Part shown: positions 27,119 through 38,740 of the stretch, piece by piece
How positions within the stretch are numbered: the stretch's first letter is position 1
Layout: each line of letters begins with the position of its first letter
Source of the DNA: Thamnaconus septentrionalis
Taxonomy: Eukaryota > Chordata > Actinopteri > Tetraodontiformes > Monacanthidae
DNA length: 64,000 bases
Direction: 5' to 3'
Assembly: GCA_009823395.1 (NCBI GenBank)
Contig: CM020501.1
Location: 14,121,861 to 14,185,860 of the forward strand
Position numbers and translations under genes: made by a program
The notes under the pieces: model-generated
What the model was told of the DNA's origin: nothing
The model's input: the letters and a program-made list of their open reading frames with translations, nothing else
The model's database searches: none

Positions 27119-27665
27119 ACTGTGAGAGCGCTTTGAAACGAAGGCGGATGTGGTTTATTGCTCTGTCAATAACAGATGATTGACTGACTGACTGATGAAG
27201 AGGAAACTGTAAATTTATGAAGCCGTCAAAACACGCACACGGATTTCAATATGGAATTTTGTTCTTGAGTACACTTAGGGTTCCGGGAGTCCGAGTGCAG
27301 GCCAGCGGTCCATTCACGCTTCAGCTCGGTCCGGAAGAACTGACGCTGCTCTGTGTTCAGCCTGCACAAAAATGATTCTCCAACCTACGATTCATCTTGC
27401 CCATTTTTCCCTAAATCCTTGTGAGAATTTCCACATTTCTGAGGTTTCATGAACGCAGCATAGTTGCCTCGCTATTCTGCCTGTAATGTGTGACCGCCGT
27501 CCCAAAACTCATAAAAATCCTGGTTGCCGCCTGCTGCAATTAAAGATGACATCTTTATTTTGTTATCGCTGCGCTTTTTAATTGCAGAACACTGCACCAT
27601 GTTTTCATTCAGCTCTTTAGATTTGCAGTGTGGAGTTTTCCTGGCCACTGATTAAACTTTGGACT

Positions 27666-27696
<31 letters not shown>

Positions 27697-28601
27697 ACTG
27701 CTGCTATAGCTGCTGCTCGCTATGCTTTGCATAACACGGGCTTCGTTCCAACTATTGTTTGTTGAATATTTCACACTGTACTAGATGGAAAACCACAATA
27801 AGACGTTCATCAATATTGCATCGGGTTTGTGCTTATACTTATGGAGATAATAAAATAATAACCCGAGGCTTTGTAGGATAAAAAATAAATAAAAAAATAA
27901 AAAATATCCACTCACATCAGCTACAGTGTGTACATACCTTTGACTTCCATTTCGGCTTCAAAGATTCATGTGTCCACCATTAAATCAACATAATAGCTGC
28001 ACCAGTGTTAACCAGTGCTATTTTTCCCAGTGGCATCACTCAGGCTCTGCACATCAACATTACGCAGGCAATATGTTTTTGTTGGCATGGTTTTACTCAG
28101 ACTTGTTCACTGTAAAAAAAAAAAAAAAAAAAAAAGTTTTACTTCTAAAGTTAAAGTTCTAGAGTTTACTTCTCTTGGTTTTATAATTTGGCTGTGTCAA
28201 AGCTCACTGGCACCCTCTAAAGTTCCACAAAGCCAGACTGGGTGCTTTGACCTCCTGTGACTATATTTAGATGCTGTGTTCAAGAAAACAGGAATAATTC
28301 AGTTTTTTTTTCTTTTTGTCTATTAACACTGAACCCTTTCCCAGCAGCATCCGATCTGAATCAAAAAATAGCAACGAGCAAGTGTTTTGTTTGTGAGCGA
28401 GGGTACTACTTCAACTTGGTGAACAGAGACACCACTGCCAACAGAGTTTGAGCACTTCATTGTGCCTGCAATTTATTTTTATTGTTCTGTGTTTAAAGAT
28501 TATGCTTCCTTTATTGTTATTAGAATTTGAATGTCTCCATGACACTTAACTTTCAACCTTTTCATCCCTGACTCCAAAGAATGAGCCAAACAGAATTATA
28601 T

Positions 28602-28602
<1 letters not shown>
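27119..28602. other. Non-coding stretch, no gene recognised
   Basis: Contains the 27.5 kb inverted-repeat block listed separately, an (AC)14 tract at 27665-27691, an A-rich run at 27880-27905 and a poly-A run at 28112-28134. No exon recognised. Confidence 0.55.
27534..27587. promoter_or_regulatory. Nested inverted repeats with homeodomain half-sites
   Basis: Perfect 11-base arms CTGCAATTAAA (27534-27544) and TTTAATTGCAG (27577-27587) enclose a second small palindrome, AAAGATGACATCTTT at 27542-27556. Both outer arms carry the homeodomain core AATTA. The surrounding 27500-27650 is unique, balanced sequence of the kind seen in conserved non-coding elements. Regulatory use is inference. Confidence 0.35.

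Positions 28603-28663
<61 letters not shown>
28603..28663. repeat. (TAA)20 microsatellite
   Basis: Uninterrupted trinucleotide run of about 60 bp. Confidence 0.97.
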
Positions 28664-30370
28664 CCAAAAATAAATAAATAAAACAACTCAATAGATCTTC
28701 AGGAAACAGAGCAGATGCAGCCCTCTGTTTGCAGCCATAAAAATGTGGGAACATCTGGCTGAGGATCTACAAGTGCCCTTAGTGACATCACAAAGTACTT
28801 GTTTTCAGCACTGTGTGTACTGGAAATCTTTCTAAAAGGCAAAGCCAGGTAAAAAGTGCAGGATATTTTAATTTTACGTGCACATCGTTCACAGGCCGGT
28901 GCTGGAAAGTGGTCACAAGTCAAGTCAAGTCAATTTTGCAGAGTAACAGACGTTAAATCTTCCCTGATCCCAGTTCACCATCACAATGATCTTGATAAGA
29001 ACACCACCACATTCAACTCAGAAGAAGAACAAGGAGAAGACAGAGGAAGAAGAATCCCCTCAGCAGCTCGCAGACGGCTGGACTGCAGCGACACCACCCT
29101 CCTTGCAGACTGGGCCGGCCTGGTGTAGCGACCAGCCGTTAGAAGTGCAGTGCTCTGGCTAACCAGAGGGGAGCTCTGTGTTTGGCAGTTGTTTCCTGTG
29201 CCCAGGTATCCTCAGCGGTCGGGTGAACTGGCAGCAGATTAAAGAGACGGTGGTCGTCGGGACTTGGGAGGCAGATACACAAAAGGACGACGACACACAC
29301 GGAGCCAACAGATCAACCCCGTTTTTACGTTTTTTCAGTTCTCCTCCTGGTTTTTACTCCCTTGAGAAGCAGTTTATTCATTCTTTGTTGCAGTCGTCCA
29401 GTCAATGGAACTGGAACAAACTGAGATTAAAAAAAAAAAAAAATGTCATCTTGGTTTTGATCGCTTCCAGTTGATTTTCTGCCTTGTTGTCTTTGTGCAG
29501 AGAATTGTGGTGCTCCCCCCTCCCAGCTGTATTTCAGAGCCTGTCAGGGACTAATTTATGTTACTTATGACAGACAACAAAGATTTATCTGATCCAATCT
29601 CAACCCTGGGAGCAGCGCCATCTTGAACGTGATGAGTGAAGGCCTCCGTGCCCCCCAGCCCCCACACCCCACAGGCGCTGCGAGCACCGTTTCAACACTC
29701 CAAGCCAAGAGCAATGAACAGGCTGGCGGCTGTTTGACTTAATGGGATGAGGTGGCGATAAGGACGCCTGCTCAGCAGCTCTGACTGATGGCGTCGCAGC
29801 CCCGCCCCCGACAGGCCATCCACCTTCTGGATCTCAGAATAAGTGACTGCTGAGAAATCCAGCGACGGGCAGTGCGGCAGCCTTCAGCCGCTGAGTCAGT
29901 CAGCTGCCTGCACGTGGGGCCCTGCACAGTCCAAATTGGTGCAGACCGTGAACGGACGCATGAGAGCAAGTGCCAACAGTTGCAAGGGTGGTAGAGGCAG
30001 CGGTGTCCAAATAAATTCAAATTGACCACAATGATTAAAAAAAGAATGTGTCAGTAGAAATCATGCAAATAAAACAGGTGAAACTGTGTCCAAGAACAAA
30101 GGATTTTCAACCAGAGATTCCCCACAATCCCTCAGGTGCCACAACTGCAATTCAAATGCCGAGAAAAACAGCCGCCGTCTTTGTAGATGTCAACGCTCGT
30201 TCCAAATTAGCCCGCTTATGTATCTTTTTCTCTCAGTCTTTTGTGCTCCATGATCGTAATACCCGGTGTTACTGCCTGTATTCACTGAGGCAAACGGGGT
30301 AAAGTGGGTGCCTTACAGCGCACTTGTCACACTTCCTCAGTCCTTCTGCTCAGACGATCAGCTTACACGT

Positions 30371-30373
<3 letters not shown>
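28664..30373. other. Non-coding stretch, no gene recognised
   Basis: No exon recognised. 29620-30000 is GC-richer and unique, with a TGAGTCAGTCAGCTG word near 29890 that contains an AP-1-like TGAGTCA site. Open frames of up to about 98 codons show no domain. Confidence 0.5.
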
Positions 30374-30405
<32 letters not shown>

Positions 30406-30611
30406 AGAAATCCTCGAGTCAATCTAGTCCTTCATTTCTATTCAAGCATTGTAAAGTTGCACAAAAGAGAAAGCCGTCCCGTCAAGCTTTATCTGCCTCT
30501 CCTGGGTGTACATAATCCATTCCTGCTCAGAGAGGATCATGGTAGATGGAGTTTGCGTCCTTGGCCAGCTCTCAATAATGGTAAAAATTCTGAAGGACAG
30601 TGCAGGCCATG

Positions 30612-30653
<42 letters not shown>

Positions 30654-30913
30654 AAGTGGCAGCAGATGATGACAGGGCACGCTGCTTCATTTCTGCTATC
30701 TTTCCCTTGTTATTATTTCCCTCGAGGTCGTCAAAATAGGGCTCCCTTCCAATTCCCACGACAACACAGCAACCTGTCAGTGAGTCCATGCTGCAGGACT
30801 GAGAATTTGTGTGGGACACACACTCACACACACACAGACACACACACACACACACACACACAGTAAGTGTTACGGTCTGTCTAGCGTCTTTTCTGCCTTT
30901 CAAATTCTCTCCC

Positions 30914-30950
<37 letters not shown>

Positions 30951-30958
30951 TCTCTCTC
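30374..30958. repeat. Microsatellite cluster: (CA), (GT), (CA), (CT)
   Basis: Four long simple repeats within 585 bp: CA at 30374-30402, GT at 30613-30652, CA (slightly interrupted) at 30817-30862, and CT at 30912-30958. CA followed by GT is an inverted arrangement able to pair. The long open frames crossing here on both strands are low-complexity (poly His-Thr, Val-Cys, Arg-Glu) and not genes. Confidence 0.95.
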
Positions 30959-33856
30959 CTCGCCTGTATCGGCGCCGCGTTCCTCTCCGTCCACAGCGTC
31001 GTCTCACCTGGGCTCATGTCACAGGAATGTCACAGCTCGTGTTTTCCTCAATCCAAACACTGAACACTCATATGATTAAATTTACTGAATCAAATTGGAT
31101 GTGGCCGCGGAGGCGCCGGGGCGGTGGCTCTGGTGAGAGCGCGCAGCCTCGAGGAGCGTAAGCAGATGAGATCTGTCTCGCGCAACACGTTTTGATGGCC
31201 AGCCGAGGAAAACAAGAAGTGGCAATGTTTTTTTGTTTTTTTGCGCACAAGTGGATGCGGCTGCATTGATGCAATCCGCTGCAAGTGTGGCGACAGAGGC
31301 TGCTGGAGCTGCACCGGCCGTGAAGTTCCGCAGATTTCACAAACACAACGCGGCTGCGCTTACTTTGTTATCTTGGATTTGTAAAGTAGGAGACACTTTG
31401 ATTTGGAACAAAAAAAATAATATTGAAATGTACAACGGGACCCAAAGACAGCGAATTCAGCATCATGTTGCTGCACATTGACTTTGACTTTTTTGTCTTT
31501 GACTTGAGAAATGATCCCTCACTTTACTGCCTCTGCAAAGTCAAGCCAAAAGTCGAGTTGTACTTCATCGATCCCAGCTGGAATCCCCACTGACCCACTT
31601 TAACCTTTTAGGAAAAGTGGAGCGCTTCATGATGAACCCAGGTGCTTAGCGCTTTCTAGCCCCTGCTCTATTGAGGACAACGCTCCTGAGTTCTTGGTGC
31701 TAAATTTTAGTTCTCACAAATTGTTGAGGCTTGTTAGCTTCGCTTCTTATGTGTCGATATGTATAATGCGCATGTACAACAGTATATTTTTAAATTATCT
31801 AACCTTTCCCCTATATTATACTTTGTTTTGCACATCCACAAAATACATTCAAAAGTCAGTAACAAAATAAATAGAATAATAAACAACATAAGCAAAACCT
31901 TTTTCAACTTTTCAAACAAGAAATATTGTTTAACCTCCATAGTTCATAATTAACCACCAGGTTACACAGGAAACAACCTTAGTTTGGAGTGCGGCCGAGA
32001 ATTTCTTTTTTCTTTAGTACTTAATAGAAAACGTTATACTCTCACCATTAGCTTTTTTCCTAACAGCAGTATCAGTTGTAGTGACATGATCTGCAGTTCT
32101 TCTTCAGTCTGCAGTGTTTTTTATGCCTCTCTCCGCTCATTGTTTTGGCAGTACTTACTGCAAAAGCACTTAACACTTTAATCTCACCTCTCCCGATATC
32201 CCCATCTCATTGTCGGCAGGGAAAGCTCCTGTAAACCCGCAGTGCGTTAGCTAAGGCGCAACAAATACCTGACAGACATTGTCGAGGACTCAGAGTTTGA
32301 TTTGTGTGAAATAAAATTCAGAGAGAGTGGTTTTCACTCATGAGATTTTCCAGCTCTGCATCCGGAGCACAAATTTCTAATCAACTACAGATGAGTTTCA
32401 ATTGCTGCCTGAGCTCTGTTTTGTGCTCCACTTTGTGTAAACCTCCTTCAAAAGAAGGTGAAATGAGTCCAGAAACAAGAAACTCTGATCCTTGTTCTTG
32501 AACTGTTTGACAGTTTTGTAACTACAACAAATATCTGCAGAGCTTGGGTTTAGAGTGGAGACCAGAGAAGGTCAATTAAAAAAGACTAAAAAGAGCCTGT
32601 GAGTCGCTCTTTGTTCCATTTATTTCTATGTCAATTAACATGTACATGTTGTTTACTATTAGAATTGCCATTTGCTTCTGATGTGGCAAAGCAGCAAAGT
32701 TCACTTTAAAAGTATTTTAGTCGAGACTGACCTTCTGTCTCTGTGCAGTGGGACCAGCATGTGGACGCCAATAAAATTACACAGCATTGATTGGAAGTAT
32801 AGAGGACCAGCTAACTTTAGAAAGTTGGCATCTCTGGTGAATTGCGGATTAAAAAAATAGCAACAGAGACTCATGTAACCTTTTTCTGTTTCACATATCT
32901 CTATGTATTCTGCTTGGCCTCTGCAAAGGTCTTCTCTCGTGGAGGTAGCATTGAACTGAGGTCACTGAATCCAAATGTTACAAATTTAAGACTCCATTGG
33001 CTTTTTTTTCCCCAAGTCCAGATTTAAAGAAAAAAGATTGGAGAGGAAAAGAAAATCTGAAAAGAATCATCTCGTGCTAAAAGGTCATGTGAACTCTATT
33101 TTACATTTGATTATTCAACAGTTTGATAAATATACTGTAGGCAGTGTTAAGTATTTTAATTAAAACATTTATTTATGGTTACTTACTTACTAAAACTTAT
33201 TAAAACTTACTATAAAAAAATCATATCATTTATTTAAGCCAAATGCATATTTAGTAAATTACCTTTTAACATATCTGTATGTCTTTTTATAAGGGTAAAC
33301 CTTCGTGTTGTGATTTTCTTACAATAGAAAAAATTTAAGCTGCTGTGCAGTGAGACATTTTCAGTGACAGCGGGTGTGCTGTGTAGGAGCTCTATTTTTC
33401 AGTTTTCCCCATCGAGGTGACATGTCGGGCTGCAACACAGGGTACAATTTGGGTTTGCAACAACAGTGGCCAATCAATTGCTCTTCAGATATTTGCGTGG
33501 CTTCCCTTGCATTTTAAAGTGAGTCTCCATGCTTTTCATTCCCAAGGCAGGAGGCTCCCACCAGGCTCCTCTTACTTTTAAATGATGCATCGGTGGCGTC
33601 AAGCAGGCCAGGTGCTAAACAACTGAGGGGGGAAACCAGGGAGCCATAAACTCACGTTTTAACTGAAACGCTCCAGAGATTTTTCCAGCGGTTGTGAAAA
33701 CAGTGGGTACATGACAATGACACACACGCACGCACACACACACACACACGCACACTTACTTCAGGAGAGACTGCACATTAGTTTTTTTTTTTTGAAGGAC
33801 AAGCAAAGTTTTTCATGCTACCAGTTGACGACTTTACAACCTGCCTCACTGAAAGC
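30959..33856. other. Non-coding stretch, no gene recognised
   Basis: No exon recognised. 31100-31330 is CpG-containing unique sequence. 31750-31960 and 33060-33320 are AT-rich. A CA tract lies at 33719-33755. A short CATCGATCCCAGCTGGAA word near 31566 resembles tails of dispersed fish repeats but is too short to call. Confidence 0.5.
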
Positions 33857-34128
33857 CAGGGGTGGCCAAACTTTATTTGCAATGGGCCACATGACAGACC
33901 TGCATGGTGTCGGCGGGCCACAAATGTTTTGTTGACCGGGGGGGCTGGTTGGAAATTGCGCTAACGTTATCGCGCTATCGCTGTCACGCTACGCTAACAT
34001 GTCAGCAAAGTTACGTGCCGCCAAAGTTTCGTTGGGGGGGGGGGGATTTCTGAATGCCTTCAAGCGGCCCGGACAGAGACACGGAGCGGGCCGGATGTGG
34101 CCCGCGGGCCATAGTTTGGCAATGCCTG
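33857..34128 (-). mobile_element. Non-autonomous hAT-like transposon, copy 2
   Basis: The ends CAGGGGTGGCCAAACT and the complement of CAGGCATTGCCAAACT form the hAT-type terminal repeats. A perfect 8-bp target duplication CTGAAAGC flanks it (33849-33856 and 34129-34136). Read on the minus strand it opens CAGGCATTGCCAAAC and then has GGGCCACATCCGGCCCGC, matching the left part of the element at 24.36 kb, so both belong to one family inserted in opposite orientation. It is 272 bp with a G11 run and no coding capacity. The intact duplication indicates a fairly recent insertion. Confidence 0.9.
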
Positions 34129-34136
34129 CTGAAAGC

Positions 34137-34790
34137 TGATGTTTAAAGAGCAGGATGCTGATTCCTTTATTCTTTAGAAGTGTTTATAGTTTTGCATTGC
34201 GTGTACACCAAAACAAACCAGCTACCTGCACATCCTCAGTGGCCCACTCAGTGTCTAGCACTGAACTTCCACTGAGCAAACAAGGCTAAAAGCAGAATTC
34301 AAAAAATTCTGATGTATATGTCCTTTATTGAGTTGTGCCTTCAAAGTGACACACAGAGCCTATTCACATTCTGAGCTACTTCAATGCAGTGAAGCAACGT
34401 GGCCGCCTGCTTCACGGTAAAGCCTTTTGTGATGTAAAATGGAAACTCATGTAGTGACCTAAATTACCAAATCATTTTTCTTCAGCTTTCTGCTGGTAGA
34501 TACCTTTGACGTATATAACACATAGCATTTAGACAGCACATTTAAAATGACGTCAATAACATTTATTTTGAGTGCAGAGTGATTTTGTTGTCTCGTAGTC
34601 GAGGATGACTGACGCCTGTGTTGCCGTCACACAGTTCCTCATTACAAGGCGGGTTTTAGTATCTTTATAAATTTTGCAATAATCATATTTTAAACATGAA
34701 TAATAAAGTTCTGCACATTAAGTCATGTCAAGCTGTGGGTCTATTAGGTCTTTTTTTTTTTAAGTCTTGTCCTTGTAAAGTAGCCCGAGA

Positions 34791-34831
<41 letters not shown>

Positions 34832-35482
34832 GTGTGTGTCTCCACTGTGTGTTAATGATTCATGGCGGGAAGCAGAGCTGCTGTAATGCTGATAGCCTCC
34901 TGCCTCAAAGTTTAATCACTACTTTTAGACTGAAAGCCTGTGCGAGCTGTGCCTTTTGTTCGAGCTTCAATATTTCTGTGGGTCTATATTAACGTTGCCG
35001 GTGCCAGCTCACGTAAAAAACTGGGCGACCACGTCCCCGCTGTTGAGGAGCAGGACCGCCCTGATCTGATCTTTACATCGTGCCGCCAGACAACAAACAG
35101 GAAATTGAAACTCTCCTGTGACAATTTGTTCTTGGGGATGTGCTCCTATTAAAAAATGCAGTGGGAGGTGTCTTGTTCTGAGAGAGGTTGTTTGGAGGTA
35201 ACGACAAATTCTTTTTAAAGAGATAAAACAGAGACTTGCCGTCCATGGAAAGAAAAAAAAATCCACTGCTACTAGAATAGTAGTAACACTTTGAAGGGTT
35301 TCAAGGGTTTTTGACTGTGTCATTTGTTGTTTGACCTGAAAACCAGATGTTTGAAGCTAATCCTATCTCATGTACATTTTTTTTGTTTTGTTTTTTGTCA
35401 GTGTTCACTGCAGTTTTGCTGTGAGTATTTACTGTGATACGCTCCATGGCTGATGTCAGAGTCCTGCTTTAACTGCATCCTT
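34137..35482. other. Non-coding stretch, no gene recognised
   Basis: Holds a (GT)23-type tract at 34793-34839 (one C interruption). No exon or repeat family recognised otherwise. Confidence 0.5.
34793..34839. repeat. (GT)n microsatellite
   Basis: About 23 GT units with a single GC interruption near 34827. Confidence 0.95.
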
Positions 35483-35917
35483 GGGGCAGATCCTCAAAGA
35501 AGGGCGCGCAGCGAGATTGCGGCTGCAATCTGCGCCAAACAACTTCCCCTCTTCAGAGAGGAAAGTTTCACTCAGAAGCCAGAAACACTTTGACAGACAG
35601 AAGCTGCGCCTCGTTTTGGCTGGCGGTGTTTCCGTCTGTCAAACTGCGTGCGGACACGAGCGCAAACTCTTTCTGGATCTGCCGCTGTTTGAATGAGGCA
35701 TATTTGCATAGAAGGGGGTGTGTCCTTTTGCACATAATGACTCATTTAAATACATTCAAATGAGTCTGGCGCAGCCCTGCCGCTATCCGCGCCTCGGCGC
35801 ATTTTCCACTGATTTTCACGTTTGCGTCCCCTCTGTGGATCGGAATCACCGTTTATGGCTCTGTTTACACAGGTTTTCTGCCGCAAAAGCCGGGAAATTG
35901 CTTTGTGGATCTGGCCC
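35483..35917. mobile_element. Candidate non-autonomous DNA transposon
   Basis: The left end GGGGCAGATCCTCAAAG and the reverse complement of the right end, GGGCCAGATCCACAAAG, match at 15 of 17 positions. The interior contains GAGATTGCGGCTGCAATCTGCGC and a CATTTAAATACATTCAAATG segment, typical of a dispersed teleost family whose copies end in ...ATCTGGCCC. No target duplication is evident, so the edges may be off by a few bases and the superfamily is open (PIF/Harbinger-like is one option). No transposase remains; the frames inside are spurious. Confidence 0.6.
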
Positions 35918-37712
35918 ATAGTGTTTTTCAACACATTGTGACATACAAGTACAAAAAAATCCCAAAAGAATCTGTATATAGTATATAGTATACTGCACTT
36001 CTAAAAGTCCAAGACGGTGTGACTTCCTTTGACGGGACACTTGGCACCAGTTAACTGTTCCTGTTACCAGCTTCTTCGAAAATGACTTTGAGTTTTTCCC
36101 ACATTTTTGTGTCCGTCTTGTTTTTCGACTTTTATGTGTCCACTCCCTGTCCACCCTGCCGTACCCCCTTTGTCTTTTTCTTTATTTAAATAACCTCTGA
36201 CTTCGATCCCACTCCACCTGTGGTGCCAGCGTCCGCGTCCAGAATAAAGTGTTTCTGGCACGCAACCTTGACAGACAAAATAAATCTCACAGGGTCTTGC
36301 GGAAACATTGATTTGGGCGCTTTGAACTAAAAAGCCATTTCCCAACCATTATGCACAGACACCCAAAGAGTCATCCAAGACATCACTTCAAAGCCCTTTT
36401 GAAAGATTAGACCTGTGCATAATGGGTGTATTGGTCGCATGGGGATGAAGACAAGGCCGCGGCCTAACACGAGGCAGCACGGCCCACTGGGGGATGAAAT
36501 GATGTAAATCAGAGAGACTGGCAAAGTAATACAGTAATTACAGACGGCAAGAGTTGGCCATGCTTGGCGCACGCAGGCCGAGGCCATGCACGACGTCCGA
36601 AAGAATACAGCGGGAGCGCAGCGGGTTTCTTTACGCTTCTTACCCCTGGATGTGTGACAACGTTTTGTGTGTGTGTGTGCGTGCGTGCGCTATACTGTCC
36701 ACGCGCGCGCGTGTAAGTGCACAGGATGAATCTGACCGCCTATGATATTTCATATTTCTATTCAGGCACAGAGTAAGTAGGCTGGCACCTAACGAGGCGA
36801 TTACCGGGTGCAGCATATGGTGCGTTGGGCTCTCTTGGCGCGACCATTAGCACTGATGAGTGCTGCGAGAGATGTGTAGCGCGGAGGGGGTCAGTCGGAG
36901 GAGGAAACGCGCAGATACGCATCTGCTTCGACGCGACAAGCTGTTCCATGATTACTCGATGTCTTGAGGATGGAATGTACAAAGACGACAGGGGAGGAGG
37001 GGGGGAACTCCCAGAGCTGCATGGTTTGGGAATATTTACCGTTTCATCCGGTATCATTATGAAATTCCCGCAAGCCCGCTGCAGACGATGGCCGAACCAG
37101 CTCCGATGTCTTAAAGCGGTAGATTTTAATTAAAGGATTTGCTTCTGGCAGCACGAGTTGATGCGCATTTTTTCAGCGCAGACCGCTGAAGCCGTCATTC
37201 TGTATGCGAGTGGAGTTGGTGTCTGACACCACGGGGGGAAAACGCTGTGCCTGGCAACGTCTGGTCATGTTTTGACTTCCTTGAGCTCAGTGTTAAAATG
37301 TAACATTTTGACTCATACCAGATTCATTCAAGCGGGGCTGCCTAACATCTTCAGGGAGTCGCCCTCAGCCGCTGCTTTGATCGTCAGGGCTATCAATCAT
37401 CATCAAGCCGATATTCTGGGAATGGTTAATGTCTGGTGGTCTTAAAAAGGCCAATTTGAAGGTCCAGTCAGATGCTTCATATGTCAATGCAACTGTTCAG
37501 TTTTACACCCGATCGCTTGTCTTCTGCAGGAGCTGCATTGCGGCAGGTCTCGCGTACTTACGAGCTGCTTGTGTGCTTCGCTGTGCATACTTTAGCGCAG
37601 ATCTCCGAACAATGTGGCGTCAGATTGCATGGATGAAAAAGCTCAATCAAATGCACTGAGGACCGTAGCCCACAATAATAACATATCACAATGAGGTTGG
37701 TCACAACTTGCA

Positions 37713-37800
37713 TGTAGAATAGAAGAATAGAATAGAATTTCCTGTATTGTCATTATAAAAATGTAGGTAATACAAAAGCTCCTGCCACTAGGCAACCATT
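37713..37800. repeat. Dispersed-repeat fragment with AATAG-type tail
   Basis: GAATAGAATAGAATTTCCTG followed by TATTGTCATTAT resembles the widespread fish repeat end in which an AATAG run precedes TTTATTGTCATTAT. Only the end is recognisable, so family and full extent are unknown. Confidence 0.4.
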
Positions 37801-38499
37801 TGGGGACGCCAACAAAATCCCCATGGGGATCAGAGCCAATTAAATGGGGACAAATCGTACCCATGCTCTGACGTGCAGGTATAAAAAATAAAAATGTGAT
37901 CACTAGTGAAATTAGCAAAAAAACACAGATCGTACCATCTCCCACGTTCAACCTGTGTATCATTTGGACCTCGGAATTTTTTAATGTCTCTAAAATGATA
38001 AGGAATGATAATTCCTACCACAGCCATCGCACATGGTAGGAAATACTTGCTGCTCCATGTGTGGGTGGTTGGCATAGGAAGTCGCTTCCTTCTGATGGAA
38101 TGCGCTGAAATTCAGATGGAATTGTTGATTAAATACTGACGGGCTTTGATGCAGACCTGTATGCGGCTGATGTGGCGGCGACCTCGCACACTGGGGAGCA
38201 GAAACAATCTTTTTTTAAAATATCTAAACTTAAATAATGAAATAATGGAAATGAGGAACCTTTTAATAGTGCATAATTCAGGCTCATTGATTATTAATCA
38301 AAGTAGCTGGAGGGCTGCCTGCAGTCTGGGAGGTCACACTGCAATAGTTCTGCTCCAGAAATAACTCAGATTCCAGGGAGTTCGCTGGAGGTTGGACGGA
38401 CGGACACATCGGCCCGCTTTCTTTCTCCCTGTGCAGCCAATTTTCCTCTGTCATCTGAATTTTCTTTGTTTGCCGCATCATTCTGCCCTGCAATCTGCA

Positions 38500-38740
38500 C
38501 CCCCAGCCCATTTAATTATATTGTGACTAAACAAATCTGTCTAATCGAAGCCTAAATAGCATTAAAGAGGAGGAGAGGAGTTGCTACTGATCTGCTGAAT
38601 ATTATGTGGGCTTTTTTTTTTTTACATTAGAAAAATGGTAATCATCCAAGGAGTCATTAAAAGGCAAAAGGCCACCTTATCTAATATGGAAAAATAAATG
38701 GTTTCCAAAGGCAGCCTGTCTCAGTGCTTGACGACGCCAC
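38500..38740. promoter_or_regulatory. Candidate non-coding regulatory block
   Basis: Unique AT-biased sequence with TTTAATTATATTG, CTAATCG, AGCATTAAAG, GGTAATCATCC, AGTCATTAAAAG and CTAATATGG words, that is, many homeodomain-type cores in 240 bp, interrupted by one T11 run. No coding potential. Regulatory role is inference. Confidence 0.25.

Noticed and set aside
30442..31161. Open frames up to 191 codons with Arg-Glu, Val-Cys and His-Thr runs
   Set aside because: Created by the CT, CA and GT tracts; no non-repetitive part resembles a protein family.
36346..36425. Possible microRNA precursor
   Set aside because: Only 13 paired bases with an unpaired 54-base loop, too short for a Drosha substrate.
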